This document shows, piece after piece, positions 49,891-59,586 of a stretch of DNA of 64,000 nt (position 1 is the first letter of the stretch; each line of letters starts with the position of its first letter). The notes under the pieces were generated by a model, which ran no database searches, was not told the DNA's origin, and was given only the letters and a program-made list of their open reading frames with translations. The stretch lies in the NCBI GenBank assembly GCA_902569785.1, contig CACFVO010000002.1, forward strand, positions 1 through 64,000. Direction: 5' to 3'. The stretch is from an uncultured Pelagibacteraceae bacterium. GTDB taxonomy: Bacteria > Pseudomonadota > Alphaproteobacteria > Pelagibacterales > Pelagibacteraceae. The translations under genes and the position numbers were made by a program.

Positions 49891-50757
49891 ATGTCAAATA
49901 AAGATTTATTAGATAATATCAAAAAGCTTAGGGAGCTCACAGGTGTAGGATTTAAAGATTGCAAGTTGGCTCTTGATGAAACAAAAGGGGATATAGATAA
50001 ATCAATAGAATTTTTAAGAAAAAAAGGAATAGCTAAAGCTTCAAAAAAAATGAGCAGAACTGCCTCTGAAGGTTTAGCTCTAATAACAGAAAAGGAAAAT
50101 AAAATATCCATTATAGAAATAAATAGCGAAACAGATTTTGTTGCTAAAAACAAAGATTTTATTTCTTTCTGTAAAGAATTGTCAGAGATTAACTTTTCAT
50201 CATTGGGAAATTTAGATAAACTTAATGAATTTAAAATGAAAAATGGAACATCAGTAAAAGATAATTTAGTTTCTCTAATAGCTAAAATTGGTGAAAAAAT
50301 AACTATCAGAAGAACCAATTTTTTCGATAATAAAAAAGGCCTCAATTTTTATTATGTCCATTCTGCAATAGAAAAAAATATAGGAAAAATAATTTCTATT
50401 GTTAAATTAGATGGAGTGGTGAAAGGTAAAAACGAAGGTATCGGAAATAAAATTGCTATGCATATTGCAGCTTCTAACCCTCTTGCAATTGAAAAAAATG
50501 GAATAAAAAAAGAAATAATTGATAAGGAGTTAGAAATTATAAAAGCTGAAATTACTAATTCTGGCAAACCAGCTGATATGGCAGATAAAATATCAAAGGG
50601 TAAAATTGCGAAATTTATCAATGATAATACTCTTTTAAATCAAGTCTGGATAATGGATCCTAAAAAGAAAGTATCTGATATACTTAATGAAAATAAAATT
50701 GAAAATGAAGTAAAGGTACTAAGTTTTATTAGATACAAAGTTGGTGAAGGGATTTAA
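49891..50757 (+). CDS. tsf: Elongation factor Ts
   Basis: 288-aa nucleotide-exchange factor for EF-Tu. The N-terminal UBA-like motif LRELTGVGFKDCKLALDET and GDIDKSIEFLRKKGIAKA are diagnostic; SETDFVAKNKDF and the core MHIAASNPLAI follow. The next gene, only 2 nt away, is frr; pyrH, usually in between, is absent here. Confidence 0.97.
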   Translation: MSNKDLLDNIKKLRELTGVGFKDCKLALDETKGDIDKSIEFLRKKGIAKASKKMSRTASEGLALITEKENKISIIEINSETDFVAKNKDFISFCKELSEINFSSLGNLDKLNEFKMKNGTSVKDNLVSLIAKIGEKITIRRTNFFDNKKGLNFYYVHSAIEKNIGKIISIVKLDGVVKGKNEGIGNKIAMHIAASNPLAIEKNGIKKEIIDKELEIIKAEITNSGKPADMADKISKGKIAKFINDNTLLNQVWIMDPKKKVSDILNENKIENEVKVLSFIRYKVGEGI

Positions 50758-50759
50758 AG

Positions 50760-51320
50760 ATGAGCCAAGAATTTAATGAAAAAAACTATTCATCAAAGAT
50801 GGATAAAAGTATTCAATCATTTAAAAAAGACCTATCCACTCTTAGAACAGGAAGAGCTAATTCGAACATGCTCGATACTATAAAAGTCGATGTATATGGG
50901 CAGTTGATGCCAGTAGATCAACTTGGAACAGTTAGCGTTCCTGAAGCTAGACTTATTTCAATTCAGGTTTGGGATAAAGCTAATATAACTTTAATAGACT
51001 CAGCAATACAAAAATCAGAACTTGGTATTAATCCACAAATAGATGGTCAAATAATTAGATTAAGAGTTCCAGATTTAACAGAAGAAAGAAGAAAAGATTT
51101 AATAAAAATTTTAAAAGGCATGGGGGAAAAAGGAAAAGTATCTATTAGAAATATAAGGCGTGAAGCTAACGAAGAATTAAAAAAAAAACTTAAAGATAAA
51201 GCTATTTCTGAGGATGAAAATAATAAATTTGAAAAAAATATTCAAAAATTAACGGATACTAATATCGAAAATATAGATAAAATCTTAGCAGAAAAAGAAA
51301 AAGAGATACTACAAATATGA
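50760..51320 (+). CDS. frr: Ribosome recycling factor
   Basis: 186 aa, splits post-termination ribosomes together with EF-G. Seen: FKKDLSTLRTGRANSNMLD, the hinge region VSVPEARLISIQVWDK, and the conserved C-terminal helix RRKDLIKILKGMGEKGKVSI followed by RNIRREANEELKK. It overlaps uppS by 4 nt. Confidence 0.97.
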   Translation: MSQEFNEKNYSSKMDKSIQSFKKDLSTLRTGRANSNMLDTIKVDVYGQLMPVDQLGTVSVPEARLISIQVWDKANITLIDSAIQKSELGINPQIDGQIIRLRVPDLTEERRKDLIKILKGMGEKGKVSIRNIRREANEELKKKLKDKAISEDENNKFEKNIQKLTDTNIENIDKILAEKEKEILQI

Positions 51321-51991
51321 ATAAGCTCAACCACGTTGCCTTCATTATGGATGGTAATGGAAGGTGGGGAAAAAAACGAAATAAAGGAAGAAATTTTGGT
51401 CATTTAAATGGAGTTAAAACGGTCAAAAAAGTTGTTCAAAGCTCAATAAAGTTAAAAATTCCTGTACTAACATTTTATGTATTTTCAACTGAAAATTGGA
51501 AAAGACCTCAATCTGAAATTAATTTTTTATTTAAATTGATAATTAACTATTTTAAGAGTGAATTAAAAAATGTTGTTTTGAATGGGATTAAAATAAACAT
51601 CATAGGTCAAATCAATAGATTACCCCAAAAAATAAGATCTACTTTAAAAGAAGTAATTAAATCAACCAAAAAAAATAAGAAAATAGTTGTTAACTTAGCT
51701 ATTAATTATGGTTCTAAAATTGAAATTGTAAATGCTTTCCAAAAAACAAAAAAAAAAAAGAAAATTAGTGTAAATCTATTAAATAGGAACCTTTATACTA
51801 ATCATTTGCCAGATCCTGATATATTGATAAGGACAGGTGGACATAAAAGATTGAGTAATTTTATGTTGTGGCAACTTGCATATGCAGAAATTTATTTTTT
51901 AGATAAATTATGGCCTGACTTTAATGATAAGGATTTAAAAAAAGTGATAAATGATTTTAAAAAGATAAAAAGAAACTATGGTTCCATTTGA
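51317..51991 (+). CDS. uppS: Undecaprenyl diphosphate synthase
   Basis: 224-aa cis-prenyltransferase producing the lipid carrier for cell-wall and O-antigen sugars. The catalytic Asp and Mg site are in FIMDGNGRWGKKR, with GHLNGVK; FYVFSTENWKRP and PDILIRTGGHKRLSNFMLWQ are the substrate-binding motifs, and AYAEIYFLDKLWPDF ends the fold. It overlaps cdsA by 14 nt. Confidence 0.96.
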   Translation: MNKLNHVAFIMDGNGRWGKKRNKGRNFGHLNGVKTVKKVVQSSIKLKIPVLTFYVFSTENWKRPQSEINFLFKLIINYFKSELKNVVLNGIKINIIGQINRLPQKIRSTLKEVIKSTKKNKKIVVNLAINYGSKIEIVNAFQKTKKKKKISVNLLNRNLYTNHLPDPDILIRTGGHKRLSNFMLWQLAYAEIYFLDKLWPDFNDKDLKKVINDFKKIKRNYGSI

Positions 51992-52643
51992 TATGTTAAA
52001 AGGTTTTCAAAAAAGGATTTATACTTCAATTATTTTACTTTTGTTATTGATCTTAATGATAGCAGATAATCATATTATGGCATTTTTTCTGATGTTAACA
52101 GGTATATTTTCTATATTAGAATTTTTTAAAATTACATCCAGAATCTTTAAAAAAAATAAAATAAGACAATTATCATTCAACATAATTTTTATAATTTATA
52201 TTTTTTGTTTTTGTACATACTTCTTAACTCTTTCATCTTTTTTACATTTAAAAATGTTAATTTTTATAATTTTGTTAACTTGTGTGGGATCAGACATTGG
52301 AGGGTTCGTATTTGGAAAAATTTTAAAAGGACCTAAATTAACAAAAATTAGTCCTAATAAAACTATTTCAGGAGCAATAGGTTCTTTAATATTTTCATCT
52401 TTATTTATGTTGATAATGATTTATTATTTAACTAAAAGTGTTGATCCATTCATAATAATCATCGGGTGTATAACTTCAATAGCTTGTCAATTAGGTGATT
52501 TATTTTTTTCATTTTTAAAAAGAAAATCTTTCTTAAAAGACAGTGGTAATTTTTTACCAGGTCATGGAGGAATATTAGATAGAGTTGATGGTATATTATT
52601 AGGAATGCCAGTTGGATTTTTAACCTTTTTAATATTTTATTAG
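51978..52643 (+). CDS. cdsA: Phosphatidate cytidylyltransferase
   Basis: 221-aa polytopic membrane enzyme that makes CDP-diacylglycerol from phosphatidate and CTP. The CDS signature KRKSFLKDSGNFLPGHGGIL followed by DRVDGIL is present; CVGSDIGGFVFGKILKGPKL and SPNKTISGAIGS precede it. Somewhat shorter than E. coli CdsA because of fewer N-terminal helices. It is followed by dxr after 1 nt. Confidence 0.95.
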   Translation: MVPFDMLKGFQKRIYTSIILLLLLILMIADNHIMAFFLMLTGIFSILEFFKITSRIFKKNKIRQLSFNIIFIIYIFCFCTYFLTLSSFLHLKMLIFIILLTCVGSDIGGFVFGKILKGPKLTKISPNKTISGAIGSLIFSSLFMLIMIYYLTKSVDPFIIIIGCITSIACQLGDLFFSFLKRKSFLKDSGNFLPGHGGILDRVDGILLGMPVGFLTFLIFY

Positions 52644-52644
52644 T

Positions 52645-53832
52645 ATGAAAAAAAATGTTTCTATTTTAGGATCTACAGGTTCAATTGGCCTAAGCTCTTT
52701 AAAAATATTTAATAAAAAAAATAAATTATTCAAGATTTATATTCTAGCAGCTAATAAGAATTATAAATTAATTTGTAAACAAATTAATCAATTTAAACCT
52801 GAAATTTTTTTAATAAATGATTCAAAAGTTTTAGAAAAAGTCAGGAAAAAATTTAAGAATAAGAAAGTTAAAATAATTAATGATATTAATATTAAAAATA
52901 AATATTTTAAAAAGTCAGATATCACTATTGCAGCTATACCGGGAGTTGCAGGATTAAAGCCAACTATAGAATTGACTAAAATAAGCAAAAAAATTTTAAT
53001 CGCAAACAAAGAGTCAATTATTTGTGGATGGAATTTAATAAAAAAGGTTGCTTCAAAGCACAAAACTAAAATTATTCCAGTAGACTCAGAACATTTTTCC
53101 ATCATGAAATTGTTAGAAAATCAAAGAATAGATAATGTTAAAAAAATTTATCTTACTGCTTCTGGAGGACCTTTTTTAAATCTTAACATTTCTAAATTAA
53201 AAAATGTCAAACCACAAGAAGCTATTAAACATCCTAAATGGAAAATGGGAAAAAAGATTTCAATTGACTCAGCTACATTAATGAACAAGATTTTGGAGGT
53301 TATCGAAGCACACAAGCTTTTTAATATTGATATCAAAAAATTTGAAATTGTAATACATCCTGAATCTTTAATTCATGCAATCGTCGAATTTAAAAATGGA
53401 TTATATAAATTTATTTATCACGAAACTTCTATGCTGATACCTCTAGCTAATGCTATTTTTGATAATGCTATAGATATTGATGATTTTTTGAAACCTAAAT
53501 TAAACTCTCAAAAATCAATTTTTTTCCAAAGATTAAATTTTTTAAAAGTAGATAAAAAAAGATTTCCAATTATAAATCTTAAATCACGACTAAGTGAACA
53601 TTATTCTTCTCCAATTATAATAAATGCAGTTAATGAAATATTAGTTGATCTATATATTAAAAAAAGAATACCTTTTACTTCCTTTTATAAGCATATACTA
53701 ATGGTACTCAGTGATAGAAATTACAACAAATATGCTGTAAAAGAGCCTAAAAGTATAAGTCAAATATTACAGATAGATCAATGGTCAAGGAGAGTTATTT
53801 ATAAAAAAGTAGTAGCTAAAAAAGATGCATAA
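52645..53832 (+). CDS. dxr: 1-deoxy-D-xylulose 5-phosphate reductoisomerase
   Basis: 395-aa second enzyme of the MEP isoprenoid pathway. NADPH-binding GSTGSIGLSSL, metal/substrate residues in PVDSEHFSIMK, the flexible loop TASGGPFL and HPKWKMGKKISIDSATLMNK, and EVIEAHKLF are all present. It overlaps bamA by 8 nt; the rseP gene often found here is absent. Confidence 0.96.
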   Translation: MKKNVSILGSTGSIGLSSLKIFNKKNKLFKIYILAANKNYKLICKQINQFKPEIFLINDSKVLEKVRKKFKNKKVKIINDINIKNKYFKKSDITIAAIPGVAGLKPTIELTKISKKILIANKESIICGWNLIKKVASKHKTKIIPVDSEHFSIMKLLENQRIDNVKKIYLTASGGPFLNLNISKLKNVKPQEAIKHPKWKMGKKISIDSATLMNKILEVIEAHKLFNIDIKKFEIVIHPESLIHAIVEFKNGLYKFIYHETSMLIPLANAIFDNAIDIDDFLKPKLNSQKSIFFQRLNFLKVDKKRFPIINLKSRLSEHYSSPIIINAVNEILVDLYIKKRIPFTSFYKHILMVLSDRNYNKYAVKEPKSISQILQIDQWSRRVIYKKVVAKKDA

Positions 53833-56059
53833 ATTATTTATAATTTTTTTATTATCAATTTTTTACCACAGCCTTTTACAGGCAGAAGTCGTTAAAAAAA
53901 TAGAAATCTCAGGCAATAAAAGAGTTAGTAATGAAACAATTAAAGCGTATGGAGGTATAGATATAAACAAAGATTACTTAGAACAAGACCTGAATAAAAT
54001 ACTAACGAATTTGTATTCTACTAATTTTTTTGAAGATGTTAAGATAAAGTTATCTAATGGTATTTTAATTGTTCAAGTTCAAGAATATCCAATTATCAAC
54101 GATCTCATCATAGTTGGTGAAGACAATAAAAAATATAAAGAAAGAATTCTTGAATTAATCAGTCTAAAGATAAAAGACTCATTTATAGAAAATAGATTAA
54201 CAAAAGATGTCGAAACAATTAAAAAAATTTATGCTACTGGTGGGTTTAACTTTGTTAAGATTAATACAAAAATCAGAACAATAGACAAAAACAATTTAGA
54301 TTTAATTTTTGAAATAGATAAAGGAGAAGCTACTAGAATTTCAAAAATTTCTTTTACTGGTGATAAAAAGGTAAGAGAAAAAAGATTGAGAGATGTAATA
54401 GCTAGTGAGGAACATAAATTTTGGAAAGTTATATCTAGGAATACAAAATTTAGTCAAAGTTTAATCGATTTAGACAAGAGATTGTTGGAGAACTATTATA
54501 AATCATCGGGTTATTATGATGTAAAAATTTCTTCTCAATCAGCAGAATTAAAACCAGAAAGTCATGAAGTAGAAATAACCTACTCTATAGATGCTGGTAC
54601 TAGATACATTGTTAAAAAAATTCTTACAAATGTAGACCCAGTATTTGATAAAAGTTTATTTTATTCTTTAAATGATAAATTTGAAAAAATTGTTGGTAAA
54701 TATCACTCGCCTTTTAAAATTAAATTATTATTAGAGGATATTGATGAATTAATTGAAAAAAAGAATTTACAATTTGTTGAACATAACGTTGAAGAAATTA
54801 TAGAAGGAGATACAATAATAGTTAAGTTTAATATATACGAAGGTGAGAAAATTTTAGTTGAGAGGATTAATATTCTTGGCAACAATGTAACAAATGAAAG
54901 TGTTATAAGGGGTGAACTTTTATTGGATGAGGGCGATCCTTTTACTGATTTAAAATTAAGTAAATCTATATCCCAAATTAAAGCTAGGCGAATTTTTGCT
55001 GATGTTAAATCAAAAGTCTCTCCGGGTTCCTCTAATGATTTAAAAATAATTGATATTTCAGTAGAAGAAAAACCCACTGGTGAAATTAGTGCTGGAGCTG
55101 GAATTGGAACTAGTGGAGGAAGCTTCATGGTGATGGTGACTGAAAACAATTGGTTAGGCCAAGGAAAAAATGTTTCGTTTGATCTTGACCTTAGCGAGGA
55201 GTCAATAAGAGGCAGTTTAAATTACACAGATCCAAATTATGATTTTCTTGGAAATACATTAAATTATTCACTAAGTAGTATCAAAAATGACAAACCTGAC
55301 CAAGGATATGAAAATACTCTTTATGGAGCAGGCATTGGGACAACATTTGAACAATATAAAAATATATTTGCAAAATTAGGTCTAAACGCCACTTTTGATG
55401 ATTTACGAACACAAGATGGTGCATCAGCATCCTTAAAAAAACAATCTGGTGAATTTGTTGAACTAGGAGGATATTATGGTTTTTCTTACGATCAACGTGA
55501 TAGAAAATTTATGCCGACAGAAGGCAGTATTATTGGATTTGATCAAAATTTTCCAATTTATGCAGATAAAGCTTATATAGGAAACACTGTATATTCAAGC
55601 TCATATAAAACTCTTACAGAAAATGTTGTTGGTGCAGGGAAATTTTATTTAACTACTGTTCATGGCTTAGGAGGTGAAGATGTAAGAGTTAGTAAAAGAA
55701 GAAGTTTATCCGAGAAAAAATTAAGAGGTTTTAAAAGAGGTAAAGTAGGTCCAAAAGACGGAAATGACCATGTGGGTGGAAATTATGCAGCTGCAATTAA
55801 TTTTGAAGCTGCTTTGCCAAATTTATTACCAGAGGCAACGAAAACAGATGTATCTTTGTTTGTGGATTTTGGAAATGTCTGGGGAGTAGATTATGATGAT
55901 AACATAGATGATGCAAGTAAACTAAGATCATCTACGGGTGTAACAGCTGGATGGATGTCTCCACTAGGACCAATGAGTTTTACTTTTTCCAACAATCTTA
56001 CAAAACATTCTACAGATGAAACTGAGAGTTTCAACTTTAGTTTAGGAACAACATTTTAA
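53825..56059 (+). CDS. bamA: Outer membrane protein assembly factor BamA
   Basis: 744-aa Omp85 protein. A signal peptide spans about residues 1-20 (ends LLQAEVV). It is followed by about five POTRA domains from residue ~22 (KKIEISGNKRVSNETIKAYG) to ~420 and a 16-strand barrel. GNYAAAINFEAALP and LRSSTGVTAGWMSPLGPMSF in the late barrel are typical of BamA; the protein ends with the C-terminal Phe of outer-membrane barrels (FSLGTTF). It precedes skp by 1 nt, the usual order. Confidence 0.96.
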   Translation: MHKLFIIFLLSIFYHSLLQAEVVKKIEISGNKRVSNETIKAYGGIDINKDYLEQDLNKILTNLYSTNFFEDVKIKLSNGILIVQVQEYPIINDLIIVGEDNKKYKERILELISLKIKDSFIENRLTKDVETIKKIYATGGFNFVKINTKIRTIDKNNLDLIFEIDKGEATRISKISFTGDKKVREKRLRDVIASEEHKFWKVISRNTKFSQSLIDLDKRLLENYYKSSGYYDVKISSQSAELKPESHEVEITYSIDAGTRYIVKKILTNVDPVFDKSLFYSLNDKFEKIVGKYHSPFKIKLLLEDIDELIEKKNLQFVEHNVEEIIEGDTIIVKFNIYEGEKILVERINILGNNVTNESVIRGELLLDEGDPFTDLKLSKSISQIKARRIFADVKSKVSPGSSNDLKIIDISVEEKPTGEISAGAGIGTSGGSFMVMVTENNWLGQGKNVSFDLDLSEESIRGSLNYTDPNYDFLGNTLNYSLSSIKNDKPDQGYENTLYGAGIGTTFEQYKNIFAKLGLNATFDDLRTQDGASASLKKQSGEFVELGGYYGFSYDQRDRKFMPTEGSIIGFDQNFPIYADKAYIGNTVYSSSYKTLTENVVGAGKFYLTTVHGLGGEDVRVSKRRSLSEKKLRGFKRGKVGPKDGNDHVGGNYAAAINFEAALPNLLPEATKTDVSLFVDFGNVWGVDYDDNIDDASKLRSSTGVTAGWMSPLGPMSFTFSNNLTKHSTDETESFNFSLGTTF

Positions 56060-56060
56060 T

Positions 56061-56585
56061 ATGAACATTAATAAAAAAATAACTTTTATATGGATCATGT
56101 TCATGATTTTTCAAACAAATCTTTCAGCTGATGTTCCTTACTATCTAGATTTTAAATATATTTTAAACCAAAGTGATGCAGGGAAAAAAGCTCAAACTTA
56201 TTTAAAAAACAAATTAGATAATGGAATAAAGGCTCTTCAAAAAAAAGAAAAGGCTATCCAAGAAGAGGAAAGAAAAATCATCCAACAAAAAAAAGTTATT
56301 TCTGCTGAAGAATATAAAAAAAAAGTTACTGAATTAAGAAATAAAGTTGCATCTCTTCAAAAAGAGAGGGATTCACTTCTGACAGATGTATCTAAGCAGA
56401 GATCTAAAGCCAAATCTGAACTTCTTAAAAATTTGAATCCAATAATTAAGGAATATATGAAAGAAAAAAATATTAGAATGGTGTTAGATAAAAAAAGTAT
56501 GTTACTTGCTGATGACAGTTTAGATATAACTCAAGATATTGTTAAATTGCTTAATAGTAAATTAAAATCAATTAAACTAAACTAA
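56061..56585 (+). CDS. skp: Periplasmic chaperone Skp/OmpH family
   Basis: 174-aa secreted protein: N-terminal signal peptide (to about residue 23, LSADVPYYLD), a short strand region DFKYILNQSDAGKKAQ, and a long Lys/Glu-rich coiled-coil (about residues 40-125), then IRMVLDKKSMLLADDSLDIT. Skp holds unfolded outer-membrane proteins for BamA. Sits between bamA and lpxD, as is usual. Confidence 0.88.
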   Translation: MNINKKITFIWIMFMIFQTNLSADVPYYLDFKYILNQSDAGKKAQTYLKNKLDNGIKALQKKEKAIQEEERKIIQQKKVISAEEYKKKVTELRNKVASLQKERDSLLTDVSKQRSKAKSELLKNLNPIIKEYMKEKNIRMVLDKKSMLLADDSLDITQDIVKLLNSKLKSIKLN

Positions 56586-56593
56586 AAAGTTTA

Positions 56594-57559
56594 ATGTTGC
56601 CAACTGTGTTTTTTAAAAAAAAATCTTTTCTCGCAAGTGCTTTATTTTCTGATCTGAAATTAAATAAAAAATTTAAAATTAATGATGTTAAAACTTTAAA
56701 AAATTCAAAAAAACTTGACTTGACTTTTTTTGACTCAATTAAATATAAATCTCAAGCATTAACAACAAAAGCCTCTTATTGTATTACCACAAAGAAATTA
56801 GAAAAATTTTTACCTAAAAAGATAGAAAAAATAATTGTAAAAAATGTTTTATTTGAATTAGCAAAGGTTTTAAAGAAGATGTACCCTGACGCTGATATTG
56901 ATTATCCTGATTTGTCGTTAAAATCTCCAACTAAGAGTCGATACAAAAGTGTAAAATTTGGTAACAATGTTTTAATTGGTAAAAATGTTAAAATTGGTAA
57001 AAACACTATTATTGGAGCCAATTCAATAATTGAACATGACGTAATAATTGGCACTAATTGTGTGATAGGTTCTCAAGTGATTTTAAAAAATTCAATTTTA
57101 GGTAATAATATAGTGATACAAGATGATTGTAAGATAGGATTGAAAGGATTCGGCTTTATTCCACTGAAAGAAAAAAACTTTAAATTTCCTCACATTGGTA
57201 GAGTAATTATCAATGATAATGTTGAGATTGCATCCGGATGTACAATAGACAGAGGTTCAGTTGACGATACGGAAATTGGAAAAAATACATATTTGGATAA
57301 TCAAGTTCATATGGCACATAATGTTAAAATTGGAAATGATTGCATGATAGCAGGTCAAGTAGGTTTTGCAGGAAGTTCAACAATAGGAAATAATGTTTCG
57401 ATAGGAGGTCAAGCCGGTATTTCTGGTCATCTCACTATAGGTAATAATGTTAAGATAGGTGGTGGCAGCGGAGTAGTAAAAGATATTGAAGATAACCAAG
57501 TTGTGATGGGATATCCCGCGATTCCATTAAAAGAATTTATAAAAAATTGGAAAAAATGA
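56594..57559 (+). CDS. lpxD: UDP-3-O-acylglucosamine N-acyltransferase
   Basis: 321-aa lipid A enzyme that adds the N-linked hydroxyacyl chain. The N-terminal uridine-binding domain is diverged; from about residue 115 the left-handed beta helix is a run of hexapeptides (VLIGKNVKIGKNTIIGANSI). The catalytic His lies in VHMAHNVKIGND; GSGVVKDIEDNQVVMGYPAI closes the fold. Its stop overlaps the fabZ start. Confidence 0.96.
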   Translation: MLPTVFFKKKSFLASALFSDLKLNKKFKINDVKTLKNSKKLDLTFFDSIKYKSQALTTKASYCITTKKLEKFLPKKIEKIIVKNVLFELAKVLKKMYPDADIDYPDLSLKSPTKSRYKSVKFGNNVLIGKNVKIGKNTIIGANSIIEHDVIIGTNCVIGSQVILKNSILGNNIVIQDDCKIGLKGFGFIPLKEKNFKFPHIGRVIINDNVEIASGCTIDRGSVDDTEIGKNTYLDNQVHMAHNVKIGNDCMIAGQVGFAGSSTIGNNVSIGGQAGISGHLTIGNNVKIGGGSGVVKDIEDNQVVMGYPAIPLKEFIKNWKK

Positions 57560-58008
57560 GTGAAACTGAAATAGATAAAAAAAAAATAGAGAGTTTATTA
57601 CCTCACAGAGAACCAATGTTGTTGATAGATAAATTGACTAAAATAGTGCCACTAAAATCTGCTACAGCAATAATGTATGTAAAAAAAGATGCTTTTTATG
57701 TTCAAGGACATTTTCCAGGACAACCTGTGATGCCAGGCGTTTTAATTGTTGAAGCTTTTGGACAGGCTGCAGCTGCTTTGACGGCTCACGGTATTGATCC
57801 AAAAGAATATGCAAACAAACTAGTTTATTTAATGAGTGTAGATAAGGCTAAATTTAGAAACCCAATAATTCCCGATTGTGAATTACATCTAGAAATAGAG
57901 GCAGTGAGATCTCATGGTAGAGTTTGGAAATATAAAGGAACAGCAAAAGTTGATGGAAAGAGAATGGCTGACGCCGAATGGTCGGCAACCATAGTAGACA
58001 GAAAATAA
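57556..58008 (+). CDS. fabZ: (3R)-hydroxyacyl-ACP dehydratase FabZ
   Basis: 150 aa from ATG 57556, which overlaps the lpxD stop (ATGA); an upstream TTG is less likely. The hot-dog fold dehydratase signature is LPHREPMLLIDKL followed by the catalytic His and Glu in GHFPGQPVMPGVLIVEAFGQ. It supplies acyl-ACP precursors for fatty acid and lipid A synthesis, hence its place between lpxD and lpxA. Confidence 0.97.
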   Translation: MSETEIDKKKIESLLPHREPMLLIDKLTKIVPLKSATAIMYVKKDAFYVQGHFPGQPVMPGVLIVEAFGQAAAALTAHGIDPKEYANKLVYLMSVDKAKFRNPIIPDCELHLEIEAVRSHGRVWKYKGTAKVDGKRMADAEWSATIVDRK

Positions 58009-58787
58009 TGATTCATAAATCAAGTGTAATAGACTCAAAAGCAGAGATTTCAAAAAATGTTAAAATCGGGCCTTTTTGCTATGTTGGTCCAAATGTTTTT
58101 TTAGACGATAGTGTTGAGCTAGTTTCGAATGTACATATTGAAGGTAATACAAAAATTGGTAAAGGAACAAGAATTTTTCCATTTGCTAGCATTGGAACTC
58201 AACCACAAGATTTAAAATTTAAAGGTGAAAAAAATAAATTAGAAATTGGAAAAAATAATTTAATCAGAGAATATGTCACAATAAATCCAGGAACCGAAGG
58301 AGGTGGATCTAAGACAATTATAGGTAACAATTGTCTATTTATGATTTCATCTCACATAGCTCATGATTGTAAGGTTGGAAATGAAGTTGTTATTGCGAAT
58401 AACGTGCCATTAGGAGGTCATGTTACAATCGAAGACTCAGTTGTTATAGGCGGAAATTCAGCTGTACAACAATTTACAAGAATAGGTAGATTAGCAATGA
58501 TTGGTGGTATGACAGGTGTCTTAAAAGACGTAATACCATTTGGTTTATCTATCGGGAATAGAAATTATTTGGAAGGATTAAATTTGATAGGTTTGAGAAG
58601 AAAAAAATATGAAAATCAAAAAATTATGGGATTAAATAAAGCTTATAAAGAAATCTTTACCTCAAAAAATTTACATGAAAAACTTAGTAAAATTAATGGT
58701 GAGCACAAAGGCAATGAACTGGTAAAAGAAGTGATTACTTTTATAGAAAAAGACAAAAAAAGACCTATTTGTTTACCGAAAAGCTAA
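58008..58787 (+). CDS. lpxA: UDP-N-acetylglucosamine O-acyltransferase
   Basis: First lipid A enzyme. 259 aa from ATG 58008 (MIHKSSVIDSKAEI), which shares one base with the fabZ stop; an upstream non-ATG extension is unlikely. A hexapeptide beta helix (KNVKIGPFCYVGPNV) and the catalytic His in SSHIAHDCKVGNEV are visible. FGLSIGNRNYLEGLNLIGL is characteristic of LpxA, followed by the helical C-terminus. Confidence 0.97.
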   Translation: MIHKSSVIDSKAEISKNVKIGPFCYVGPNVFLDDSVELVSNVHIEGNTKIGKGTRIFPFASIGTQPQDLKFKGEKNKLEIGKNNLIREYVTINPGTEGGGSKTIIGNNCLFMISSHIAHDCKVGNEVVIANNVPLGGHVTIEDSVVIGGNSAVQQFTRIGRLAMIGGMTGVLKDVIPFGLSIGNRNYLEGLNLIGLRRKKYENQKIMGLNKAYKEIFTSKNLHEKLSKINGEHKGNELVKEVITFIEKDKKRPICLPKS

Positions 58788-58794
58788 GTTAATT

Positions 58795-59586
58795 ATGATT
58801 GGCCTTATATTTGGGGAAACGGATTTTCCCAAACAAATCCTAAAAAAAATAAAGAGCAGAAAAAGATATTTAATTATTGATTTAACTAAAAATAAAACTT
58901 TTAAAAAAGATAGAAATTCTTATTCAGTTTCTTTAGGACAATTTGGTAAAATCATTAAAATCTTAAAAGAGAATAAATGTAAAAAAGTTTTATTTGCAGG
59001 AAGAGTAAAAAAACCTAGATTTTCTAAGCTTCGTCTGGATTTAAAAGGAGTTTATTACATGCCTAGAATTATTAAAAGTGCTAAGCTTGGTGATGCGGCT
59101 ATTTTAAAAGAAATAATCAATATTTTAAAAAAAGAAAAGATAAAAACAATTAGTTCTTTAGCATTTAACCCTGAACTAACTTTAAAAAAAGGAAATTATT
59201 CAACAATTAAGCCAAATAAAGCAGACATACAAGATATTAATAAAGCTATTAAAACTTTAAATAAATTAGGCAAATATACATTCAGCCAGGGAACAGTTGT
59301 TAGAATGAAAAAAGTGGTTGCTATTGAGGGTAAAGGAGGCACTCAAAAAATGCTTAAGAGATGTAAAAATAAAAAATTTAAAAATAAAGGAGTATTAGTT
59401 AAATTTCCGAAGAAAAAACAGGATTTAAGAATTGACTTGCCGACTTTAGGATTAAAAACTCTAAAACAATGTAAGTCAGCAGGACTAAAAGGAATTGTTA
59501 TTAAAGATAAACAAAATATTTTTCTAGAAAGAAAAAGATGTATTAAATTTGCTAATAAAAATAAAATGTTTATAACCGTAAAATGA
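58795..59586 (+). CDS. lpxI: UDP-2,3-diacylglucosamine pyrophosphatase LpxI
   Basis: 263-aa LpxI (formerly DUF1009) enzyme, which replaces LpxH in alphaproteobacteria. The N-terminus GLIFGETDFPKQILKKIKSR is the LpxI start, with SLGQFGKIIKILKENKCKKV, ADIQDINKAIKTLNKLGKYT, and the C-terminal RIDLPTLGLKTLKQCKSAGL. The position lpxA-lpxI-...-lpxB supports the call. It overlaps the next gene by 4 nt. Confidence 0.93.
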   Translation: MIGLIFGETDFPKQILKKIKSRKRYLIIDLTKNKTFKKDRNSYSVSLGQFGKIIKILKENKCKKVLFAGRVKKPRFSKLRLDLKGVYYMPRIIKSAKLGDAAILKEIINILKKEKIKTISSLAFNPELTLKKGNYSTIKPNKADIQDINKAIKTLNKLGKYTFSQGTVVRMKKVVAIEGKGGTQKMLKRCKNKKFKNKGVLVKFPKKKQDLRIDLPTLGLKTLKQCKSAGLKGIVIKDKQNIFLERKRCIKFANKNKMFITVK

